DNA from: Oscillospiraceae bacterium
GTDB lineage: Bacteria; Bacillota; Clostridia; Oscillospirales; CAG-272
Direction of reading: 5' to 3'
NCBI GenBank assembly: GCA_015064585.1
Contig: SVRY01000013.1
Coordinates: 1 to 61,255 of the forward strand
DNA: 61,255 nucleotides
Shown: positions 36,246-43,900 of the stretch, piece by piece
Layout: the number at the start of each line of letters is the position of its first letter
How positions within the stretch are numbered: position 1 is the first letter of the stretch
Program-made: the position numbers and the translations under genes
Notes under the pieces: model-generated
What the model was told of the DNA's origin: nothing
What the model saw: only the letters and a program-made list of their open reading frames with translations
Database searches by the model: none

Positions 36246-39086
36246 ATGAAAAAAGGTGCTTGGCTTCGCATATTGGCAGTTGTACTTTCCGGTATCATGT
36301 TAGTTCTTGGCTCCGGCGTCGGTTCATACGCATATAAAATGCCCAGCGGTTATTCGTTTTCTAACAGTTATAAATCCGGCGAATGGTATGCAAAGTTGGC
36401 TGCTGTAAAACTGACCGGCAATCAGCGTGTGGATATTGCGGCAATTGCCGCCTCGCAGATCGGTTATCACGAGGGTTCCAGCGGGGATTACTCCGGGTAT
36501 GGAACAAGCGAAGATAACTATGCCGAATATAACCGTTATGCCTACAGTTCAAACAATGCTGCTTGGTGCGGAAGCTTTGTTTCCTGGTGTGCCGCCATGG
36601 CAGGCATTCCCACAACAATTCTTCCCAAGACTGCCGCCGCTAAGCCTACATATTGGAAAATGTGCGGTACGGGGGCACTTTCCGGCGCCACCTGCAAGAC
36701 ACCTGAAAATTTGGTGACCAATGGCGGTACTTATGTTCCCCAGGTCGGCGACCTTGTTTTCTTTGGCTCCAAGAGCACCGGCGATCCTTTGAAAAACAGC
36801 TGTTCCCATGTGGGTCTGATCATTCAAGTGGATCTTACCTATACCTCCGGTAAAATCTCTCAAATCGTGGTGCACACCGCCGAAGGTAACTACTCCAATA
36901 AGGTCAGCAATAAGAAATATACCTTTAACTCCGAAAAAAGAGATGGTCTTGCTTACAAAACCACCTATTTGAATACATTTGCAATTCCCAACTATGCAAA
37001 ACCGGGCTCGGATATCGAAAGCGGCACCAACGAATATGCTTCTTTGGATATCGGCGCATACGGCGGAACATACCTGCGCACCACTTCTCCTGTCTGCCCC
37101 GAGGTTCGTCAGCTTCAACAGGCTCTGAACATTGTTTCGATCATGAATGACAAGGTCTCTTTGCCTCTGTTGACTGTGAACGGTAAATTCTGTAACAATA
37201 CCTTGAGCGTTGTTAAGAGCTATCAGACCTCCAAGGGCTTGAAGGCAGACGGAATTGTCGGAAAAGATACTTGGAACGCTCTGCGTACCGATGTTATCAA
37301 TTTGACCAAAGCGGAAAAGAGCGATTTCGTTGTATCCGGCGGTAAGCTGTATGCATATAAAGGAACTGCAACTACGGTAACAATACCGAATACGGTTGTT
37401 GTGATTGCAGAAGATGCATTCCGTTACCGTGAAGAGGTTTCGTCGGTCAGCATTCCCAAAACAGTGACAACCATTATGGACGGCGCGTTTGCTGCCTGCT
37501 ATTCTTTGGATAGCGTTAACTATGCGGGCACTGTTGACGAGTATAAAAATGTTGAAGTGCAGGGAAGCAATGCTTCATTTAAATCCGCGACGGTTACCTA
37601 TAAAAAAGTAATGGTTACCTTTGAATCCAACGGTGTGCAGAAAACCGTTGAAATAGATGCAGGAACCGTTCCTGCAGTACCTGCCGGCATATCTACCGTA
37701 AAACCCGGTGATGCGATGTATAACTATACTTTTGCCGGATGGAAATGCGGCGGCACTGTATATCAGACACTTCCCAAGGTTACAAGCGACTGCACTTTTG
37801 TAGCTGAATATACCCAAACTGCGCGTAGCTATACAGTCACCTTTGAGGTGAACGGCGTTAAAAAAACAGTATCTGTGGCGGCAGGCAGCGTGCCTGCGGT
37901 ACCTGCGGGACTGTCTACCATCAAACCCTCGGATGCGCAGTATGAATACACCTTTGCGGGTTGGAAATGTAACGGCGTTGTGTATAAAACTCTGCCTGCC
38001 ATCACCGGCAACTGCACTTTTGTTGCCGAGTATACCAAGTCTGTTCGTATGTACAGCGTAACCTTTGAAGTCAGTGGTGTGAAGTACACCCTGTCTGTAG
38101 CGGCAGGTACCGTGCCCACATTGCCTGCTGAGTTGGTAACCGCAAAGCCGAGCGATGCTATGTATCATTACACCTTTATCGGTTGGAAATGTGCCGGTAA
38201 GACGTATACAACATTGCCTGCTGTCACAGGAGACAGTACCTTTGTTGCTGAATATACCAAGACACTGCGTTCGTACAATGTTACTTTTGAGTCAAACGGC
38301 GTGACTAAGACTGTAAAGGTAACTGCAGGTACCGTGCCTGCTTTGCCCGCCGGAATTTCTACAGTCAAGCCCAGCGATGTGATGTATGACTATACCTTTA
38401 TCGGATGGAACCGAAACGGCACTTCCTACAAAACATTGCCCACGATTACAAGCGACAGCACCTTTGTTGCTGAATTTACGCAAACCAAGCGTGTATATAC
38501 AGTTACCTTCCGCGTAGACGGTATTGAGCAGACGGTAAATGTGGCAGCAGGAGAGATTGCGACTGTTCCCGACGGTTTGTCTGTTATAAAACCCAGTGAC
38601 ACAATATATGACTATGCATTTGCCGGATGGGCATGCAACGGTCAGGTATACAAGGATGCTTTGCCTGCCATTACAAGTGACTGCACCTTTGATGCGGAAT
38701 ATATTTTGACTAAGAGACAGTATTCCGTAGTGCTGGGTGTGGACGGCGTGTGCCGCATGATCTGGGTAACAGCAGGAGAAACCATTGCACTACCCTCGGA
38801 TATGAAATTGGAAAAGCCCGGCAATGCTTTGTATGAATATGTATTCACCGGCTGGATGTGCGGCAATGAGATTTACGCACAGCTGCCTGAGGCGACCTGC
38901 GACTGTGTGCTGGTGGCAAAGTTTGAAAAGGTGGAACGTGATCTGACAACGGAAACCATTCAGTCACTGCTCGGTGCGTTGTCACACGGTGCGGATGATA
39001 TCACTTTGTACGATTTTGTGCAGGATGGCGTTTTGAATATTGACGACTTGAATGCGCTGCTGGTTTTGATGGCGTCCAAGGGTTGA
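36246..39086 (+). CDS. Secreted CHAP-like/peptidoglycan-binding protein with six InlB-type repeats and dockerin-like tail
   Basis: 946 residues. A signal peptide (residues 1-28) is followed by a CHAP-like region: AAWCGSFVSWCAAM has the expected catalytic cysteine and later SCSHVGLIIQV the histidine. About residues 280-360 are a PG_binding_1 domain (KGLKADGIVGKDTWNAL). About 365-440 resemble a BspA leucine-rich unit (VTIPNTVVVIAEDAF). Then six 74-75-residue repeats of the InlB B-repeat type (pattern YxVTFE, TVPAxPAG, YxFxGWKC) fill 37614-38946. The C-terminus DFVQDGVLNIDDLNALLVLM resembles a single dockerin calcium repeat. It may cut wall peptides or act at the cell surface. ATG at 36246 after GGAGG. 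Confidence 0.83.
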   Translation: MKKGAWLRILAVVLSGIMLVLGSGVGSYAYKMPSGYSFSNSYKSGEWYAKLAAVKLTGNQRVDIAAIAASQIGYHEGSSGDYSGYGTSEDNYAEYNRYAYSSNNAAWCGSFVSWCAAMAGIPTTILPKTAAAKPTYWKMCGTGALSGATCKTPENLVTNGGTYVPQVGDLVFFGSKSTGDPLKNSCSHVGLIIQVDLTYTSGKISQIVVHTAEGNYSNKVSNKKYTFNSEKRDGLAYKTTYLNTFAIPNYAKPGSDIESGTNEYASLDIGAYGGTYLRTTSPVCPEVRQLQQALNIVSIMNDKVSLPLLTVNGKFCNNTLSVVKSYQTSKGLKADGIVGKDTWNALRTDVINLTKAEKSDFVVSGGKLYAYKGTATTVTIPNTVVVIAEDAFRYREEVSSVSIPKTVTTIMDGAFAACYSLDSVNYAGTVDEYKNVEVQGSNASFKSATVTYKKVMVTFESNGVQKTVEIDAGTVPAVPAGISTVKPGDAMYNYTFAGWKCGGTVYQTLPKVTSDCTFVAEYTQTARSYTVTFEVNGVKKTVSVAAGSVPAVPAGLSTIKPSDAQYEYTFAGWKCNGVVYKTLPAITGNCTFVAEYTKSVRMYSVTFEVSGVKYTLSVAAGTVPTLPAELVTAKPSDAMYHYTFIGWKCAGKTYTTLPAVTGDSTFVAEYTKTLRSYNVTFESNGVTKTVKVTAGTVPALPAGISTVKPSDVMYDYTFIGWNRNGTSYKTLPTITSDSTFVAEFTQTKRVYTVTFRVDGIEQTVNVAAGEIATVPDGLSVIKPSDTIYDYAFAGWACNGQVYKDALPAITSDCTFDAEYILTKRQYSVVLGVDGVCRMIWVTAGETIALPSDMKLEKPGNALYEYVFTGWMCGNEIYAQLPEATCDCVLVAKFEKVERDLTTETIQSLLGALSHGADDITLYDFVQDGVLNIDDLNALLVLMASKG
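37614..38946 (+). repeat. Six in-frame tandem 222-bp repeats (InlB B-type units)
   Basis: Units begin at 37614, 37836, 38058, 38280, 38502 and 38727; spacing is exactly 222 bp four times, the fifth unit being three bases longer. Each encodes about 74 residues. DNA identity between units is moderate, so the copies are not brand new. Confidence 0.88.
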
Positions 39087-39115
39087 TTCTCTTTGATATC
39101 AATTGAATTATTTCG

Positions 39116-39153
39116 TATCGACACCAAGTTTTTGGTGTCGATATTTTTTTTTT
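39116..39153 (+). terminator. Terminator of the repeat protein gene
   Basis: TATCGACACCAA (39116-39127) pairs with TTGGTGTCGATA (39132-39143), followed by ten T residues. Confidence 0.93.
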
Positions 39154-39167
39154 GCGACAATTGTATC

Positions 39168-39196
39168 TTGACTTCTGTTTGTATATATGATACAAT
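39168..39196 (+). promoter_or_regulatory. Promoter of the GH89 gene
   Basis: TTGACT (39168-39173), 17 bases, TACAAT (39191-39196). Confidence 0.82.
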
Positions 39197-39231
39197 AATC
39201 CCAGAATAAAATTCTGGAAAGGAACAAAAAT

Positions 39232-42200
39232 ATGAAAAAACGAAATCGATTTTTGTCAATCATCCTTGCGGTTATGATGGTCATTCCGCTGTTTACCGGC
39301 ATTTTTTCCTATGTCGTAGCAGCTGAACCTACCAATGTAGCCCTTGGAAAAACCGTAATTGCTTCCGGCACTAACCCGCAGGCGATTAACGATGGCAATG
39401 TAAACAATTATTGGGATGGCGGAGCATATCCCAATTCGGCAACGATCGATCTGGGCGATTACTATAGACTCAGTTCGCTCAAAATGATCAACTATCACGA
39501 CGGAAACCGTTATTATCATTATAACATTGAGGTTTCCGATAATGGAAGAACCTATACCAAGGTTGCGACCAAAGACAGCAACAGCAAAGCGACCGAGTCC
39601 GGCGATGTATTTGACGGACTGGATGTTGTGGCACGTTATATTCGCATCAACATGACATATAACAGCGCGAATATTGCGGTTCACATCAAGGAATTTGAAG
39701 CATACGGTGTTCTTGAACCCGATTATGTTCCCGTGGTTGATCCCAATGCAAAGGATCCGGAAGATGAAAACAACATTGCGTATGGCAAAGGAACCAGAGC
39801 AGGCGCTAACGATGCTATGTCCGGTATGGTGGTTGACGGTAATACCACCACCGCATGGAGTGCCAGCGATATGCCTTTCCATGTGGACGTAGACCTGGGC
39901 AAGCTGTATGATCTGACCGAGATCATAGTTTATTTGCCTGTCACTACCAATCCTTGTTCTTATAATGTATATGTTTCGGATGACGCACTTAACTTTGATA
40001 AGATCGTAAGCGTTACAGAACAAGTGCCCGATGCCGATGGAGATACCCACAGTGTCAATGTAACAGCCCGCTTTGTACGTGTGCTGGTGACTGCTGTTGG
40101 CCAGGGGGCAGGCGGTACTTCCCGTGTTTCCGAAATTCGTGTTCACGGTACCGAAAGTGAAAAAGAAAATCTTCCTGTTCGCACTGAAATGGAATTTATT
40201 TCCTATACCGACTGGCTCAATGCCAATTACGGTCTGAATTTGCAGGAAGGCAAATACAATATCGATGATACATATACCAAAGAAGATACTGTAGAAGCAT
40301 TGCAGGGGCTGATCACCCGCGTGCTTGGCTCTGAGTATGTTTCTTGGTTCACCTTTGATATTACCGCCAAAGACGGATTGGACACCTACACGCTTTCCGA
40401 TTCCGATGGCAAGATCAAGATCACTGCCAATACCGGTGTAGCAGCAGCTGCAGGTCTGAACTATTATTTGAAGTATTATTGTAATGTACATGTTTCCCAG
40501 CAGACTTCGCAGGTGAATATGCCTGCGGAAGTTGTGAAATTGGGAAAGACCATTACCAATACCACCAACAGCGAAGTGCGTTATGCATATAACTACTGTA
40601 CACTGTCCTATACGATGCCTTTCTACGGTTATGAAGATTGGCAGAGAGAACTGGACTATTTGATGCTTTCGGGTGTCAATTTGATTTTGGATACCACTGC
40701 TACCGAAGCACTGTGGGTATATTACTTGCAGCAGTACGGATACACCGCTGATGATGCGCTGGCATTTGTGTGCGGTTATGCTTACAAAGCATGGTGGCTC
40801 ATGGGTAACCTGGAAGGTTATGGCGGTCCTGTATCCGATCAATGGGTAATCGATACCCTGGAACTGGCACGTGTAAACCAGAGATATATGACTGTGATGG
40901 GAGCTGAGCCCTGTCTGCAGGGATATATGGGTGCGCTTCCCAATAATATTGCGGATAAGGCACAGAAGACCCTGACCGAAATGGGTTTCTCCTCCATCAA
41001 AGACAGTTTGGTGCCGCAGGGCGGTTGGGCATCTTTCCTAAGACCCATTCTTTGCAAGACCAATTATGACGGATATGAAAAAATGGCAAAGGATTTCTAT
41101 GCCGCACAAGAATACCTGTACGGTCCTGTAACCGATTATTATGCAGGCGACCTTGCCCATGAAGGCGGCGTACTGCCCACCGATATGAGCAGAGCGGAAA
41201 TGTCCGCGACTATTCTCGGCCATATGATGGATGCCGATGCAGATGCTGTTTGGGTAATGCAGTCCTGGCACGGTAACCCCAATCTGGAAGTGCTCAAGGG
41301 CTTTGGCGATGCCAGAGAAGAGCATGTTATTATTCTCGACTTGAATGCGACAAGCTCGCCCGGTTGGGAGAATACCACCAGCTGGAACGGTAAGGAATTT
41401 GGCGGAACAGGCTGGGTATACTGTATGCTGGATAACTTCGGCGGCAGACCCGGTATGCACGGCGACCTTTCCATCATGATGAATTCCATTGTGAAGGCTG
41501 TTACCACCGGTAAAACCTTCAAGGGTATTGGTCTTACTTCGGAAGCGACTCAAATGAATCCCATCTGCCAGGAACTTTTATGGGAAATGGCATGGAGAAA
41601 TGAGGCAGTTGATCTGGATGAATGGGTAGAATCTTATATCAACCGCCGCTACGGTGTGGAATCCGAGTCTGCAAAGCAGGCATGGGCAATTCTTTCCGAT
41701 TTGGTTTATAACTATTCCGGATATCATACATTTAACCTCAACAGTGTTGTAAACCTGTATCCCGGCTTTAACCCCTCCTCCATTTCGGGTAATCTGTCTC
41801 CCGACTATGATCCGATCGAAATGGAAAAGGCAGCAGAACTGCTTATGAAGGATTTCGATAAGCTGGTTACCTCCGAATGTTACGTATATGACTTGGTTGA
41901 TTTGTTCAAACAGATACTTTCCAATAGCCAGTACGGTTATTTCAAAGTTGCCACCCGCGCATACAATGCGGAGGATGCTGCAAACTTTACCAAGTTTAAG
42001 AATAAATTCCTGGAATCCGTGCTGCTCATGGATGAAGTCTGCACATATGAAAAAGACTCCACCATTACCAGATGGCTTGGCAGAGTAGATGAGTGGATCA
42101 ATGATGAGCGTACCGGTGAGTATGGCGATTTTACACGCGATATGATGCGTTACAACGCAAAACTGCTGATTACAGCTTGGTGTTCCGGTTCCCTGCATAA

Positions 42201-43584
42201 CTATGCATACCGTCAGTATTCCGGTATGCTCAAGGATAACAACTACGTGATGTGGAAGGCATTCTTTGACAGCTTGGAAAAGGGTCTGAATACCGGCAGC
42301 GCCAATACACCTGCCAATTCGTTCTATTTCAATACCCAGTGGAACTGGGCGGTTTCCGACAAGGAATACAACGAAGAGATTCCCGCTGCCATCGGTCTTA
42401 AGGAAATTTATGAGACCATCAAGAATGATCACGGATACGCACAGACCAAGGGTATTCGCATTGTTGACTCCAATATTGCAAACAAGGGTACTGCATATGC
42501 CAGCTCTTCGGGTGCAGGTCCTGCTTCCAATGTGAATGACGGAAATACCGGTACACTGTGGATTGCCGGTTCCAAGAGCACGCCTGCTTACGTTGGCATC
42601 AAGTTTGACGAAGCTACCGAAATTACCGGTATCAAAGTCATCGGCGAGCCCAGAAACCCGCTTGGTATTGATGATAACCCGTATTACATTGAGGCACTGA
42701 TCGACGGCGAGTATGTCAAGATCGACGAAGGCTCCATGTACAACGATGAATTTGAGTGCTATGCAACCATTTTCACCTTTGACGAAACCATTGTAACCAC
42801 AGACATTCGTGTGACCATCACCGAAACAAAGGGTATGGCATGGCCTGCCATTGCGGAATTGAAGGTGTATACCGATGCTGAAAATGTGGAAACCACCGCA
42901 CAGAAGCTGACCATCACTCCTTATGCATCCGGTTGGGAAAACTGGAAAAACAGCCCCAACAACCCTGCAGGTGTGGGCAATGGTCTGGGTGTTACCGAGC
43001 TGCTTCTTGTGATCAAGGGTGCCACCGTTGACATGATGCTTGACTGGGAACTGACGCTGGATGACGGCACTACCAAAAAGACTATCAAATTGGCTCCTGC
43101 GACAGCGGACAGCGACAATGCACTGTATCGCTTTGAAACCTGTGAAGCAACCGGTGAAAATCAGTTTATTCCCAAGAAGGGTACGACCTATACCGTAACC
43201 GTAAAGGTATACGACGGCGACCTGCTTCTGTATGAGGGCACTGGCACCGGATTCAACTGCAACATGGATCCCGTTGTGGGCGGTAAGTACTATGAGGGCG
43301 AAGATGGACCTACCCCCGGCGATCCTACTCCCGGCGATCCTACTCCCGGTGACCCCACTCCCGGTGATCCCACTCCCGGTGACCCCACTCCCGGTGATCC
43401 CACTCCCGGTGATCCCACTCCCGGTGATCCTACTCCCGACGATCCCACCGTTGACGATAACAAACCTGCCGGAAAGCCCGCGCAAGAAGGCGGCTTCCCC
43501 GTATGGGCGATCATTTTGATCGTGGTTGCCGTTATTGCCATCGCAGGAGTTGCTGTTGTGGTACTGAAGAAAAAGAAGAACTAA
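39232..43584 (+). CDS. Membrane-anchored GH89 alpha-N-acetylglucosaminidase with three F5/8C (CBM32) modules
   Basis: 1,450 residues. Signal peptide at 1-31; two F5/8C modules at about 35-160 and 180-305 (VALGKTVIASGTNPQAINDG opens the first). A NAGLU domain follows: YAYNYCTLSYTMPFYGYEDW is the classic GH89 opening, and the two glutamates of the retaining mechanism are probably Glu644 (DLAHEGG) and Glu771 (LTSEATQMNP). A third F5/8C module lies at about 1080-1225. Eight or so DPTPG units lead to a single helix and a KKKKN end, without LPXTG. GH89 enzymes take terminal alpha-GlcNAc from gastric-type mucin or heparan-type chains. The close likeness to its anchored neighbour at 13838-16522 suggests a common surface system. 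Start after AAAGGAAC. Confidence 0.93.
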   Translation: MKKRNRFLSIILAVMMVIPLFTGIFSYVVAAEPTNVALGKTVIASGTNPQAINDGNVNNYWDGGAYPNSATIDLGDYYRLSSLKMINYHDGNRYYHYNIEVSDNGRTYTKVATKDSNSKATESGDVFDGLDVVARYIRINMTYNSANIAVHIKEFEAYGVLEPDYVPVVDPNAKDPEDENNIAYGKGTRAGANDAMSGMVVDGNTTTAWSASDMPFHVDVDLGKLYDLTEIIVYLPVTTNPCSYNVYVSDDALNFDKIVSVTEQVPDADGDTHSVNVTARFVRVLVTAVGQGAGGTSRVSEIRVHGTESEKENLPVRTEMEFISYTDWLNANYGLNLQEGKYNIDDTYTKEDTVEALQGLITRVLGSEYVSWFTFDITAKDGLDTYTLSDSDGKIKITANTGVAAAAGLNYYLKYYCNVHVSQQTSQVNMPAEVVKLGKTITNTTNSEVRYAYNYCTLSYTMPFYGYEDWQRELDYLMLSGVNLILDTTATEALWVYYLQQYGYTADDALAFVCGYAYKAWWLMGNLEGYGGPVSDQWVIDTLELARVNQRYMTVMGAEPCLQGYMGALPNNIADKAQKTLTEMGFSSIKDSLVPQGGWASFLRPILCKTNYDGYEKMAKDFYAAQEYLYGPVTDYYAGDLAHEGGVLPTDMSRAEMSATILGHMMDADADAVWVMQSWHGNPNLEVLKGFGDAREEHVIILDLNATSSPGWENTTSWNGKEFGGTGWVYCMLDNFGGRPGMHGDLSIMMNSIVKAVTTGKTFKGIGLTSEATQMNPICQELLWEMAWRNEAVDLDEWVESYINRRYGVESESAKQAWAILSDLVYNYSGYHTFNLNSVVNLYPGFNPSSISGNLSPDYDPIEMEKAAELLMKDFDKLVTSECYVYDLVDLFKQILSNSQYGYFKVATRAYNAEDAANFTKFKNKFLESVLLMDEVCTYEKDSTITRWLGRVDEWINDERTGEYGDFTRDMMRYNAKLLITAWCSGSLHNYAYRQYSGMLKDNNYVMWKAFFDSLEKGLNTGSANTPANSFYFNTQWNWAVSDKEYNEEIPAAIGLKEIYETIKNDHGYAQTKGIRIVDSNIANKGTAYASSSGAGPASNVNDGNTGTLWIAGSKSTPAYVGIKFDEATEITGIKVIGEPRNPLGIDDNPYYIEALIDGEYVKIDEGSMYNDEFECYATIFTFDETIVTTDIRVTITETKGMAWPAIAELKVYTDAENVETTAQKLTITPYASGWENWKNSPNNPAGVGNGLGVTELLLVIKGATVDMMLDWELTLDDGTTKKTIKLAPATADSDNALYRFETCEATGENQFIPKKGTTYTVTVKVYDGDLLLYEGTGTGFNCNMDPVVGGKYYEGEDGPTPGDPTPGDPTPGDPTPGDPTPGDPTPGDPTPGDPTPGDPTPDDPTVDDNKPAGKPAQEGGFPVWAIILIVVAVIAIAGVAVVVLKKKKN
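43318..43440 (+). repeat. 15-bp coding repeats (Asp-Pro-Thr-Pro-Gly linker)
   Basis: About eight 15-base units encode DPTPG, with silent third-base changes among them. They form the stretched stalk before the membrane helix of the GH89 protein. Confidence 0.9.
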
Positions 43585-43594
43585 TGATGAAAAG

Positions 43595-43634
43595 CATCTC
43601 CACTTTGAGTTTTCAAAGTGGAGATGTGTTTTTA
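43595..43634 (+). terminator. Terminator of the GH89 gene
   Basis: CATCTCCACTTTGA (43595-43608) pairs perfectly with TCAAAGTGGAGATG (43613-43626), followed by TGTTTTT. Confidence 0.93.
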
Positions 43635-43707
43635 TGTATAATATTTTTGAAACCAGCGAACCTTTTTCGGTTGTCAATGCTCTAAAGGGTGAATGGTGTA
43701 AATCCGA

Positions 43708-43736
43708 TTGTAAAAGTACGCAAAATACAATAAGAT
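43708..43736 (+). promoter_or_regulatory. Possible promoter of the ECF-sigma fusion gene
   Basis: TTGTAA (43708-43713), 17 bases, TAAGAT (43731-43736). The -10 box would lie at the base of the branched structure that follows, so either the start is a little inside it or another promoter upstream is used. Confidence 0.4.
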
Positions 43737-43868
43737 CCGTTTTTTGGGCGGCTTTGCCGCCCAAAAAACACCGCTGATGCGAGCAATGTGAGCTCACGCG
43801 CCGAGGGGCGATCAGCGCGTGTGACCCCGCCGCGCGGATCTCAATTGTAAACCGCAGTTTTACAATTG
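43733..43868 (+). promoter_or_regulatory. Branched structured leader or element before the ECF-sigma fusion gene
   Basis: An outer stem AGATCCG (43733-43739) with CGGATCT (43835-43841) encloses a perfect 13-pair hairpin (43740-43752 with 43756-43768, loop TTT) and a seven-pair arm CGCTGAT (43772-43778) with ATCAGCG (43811-43817) that holds smaller hairpins. Directly after comes a ten-pair hairpin CAATTGTAAA (43842-43851) with TTTACAATTG (43859-43868), 19 bases before the ribosome site. I recognise no known riboswitch. It could be a cis-acting RNA or a small mobile hairpin element. Confidence 0.6.
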
Positions 43869-43900
43869 GCTAGTGAATGATGTAAGAAAGGAGAATGGAC

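Noticed and set aside
43318..43440. Short regular repeats that could be taken for a CRISPR array
   Set aside because: The units are 15 bp, in frame, without spacers, and encode a DPTPG linker.
41578..43797. 739-codon open frame antisense to the GH89 gene
   Set aside because: Overlaps a clear GH89/CBM coding region over its whole length; low-complexity Gly-Ser repeats come from the DPTPG codons.
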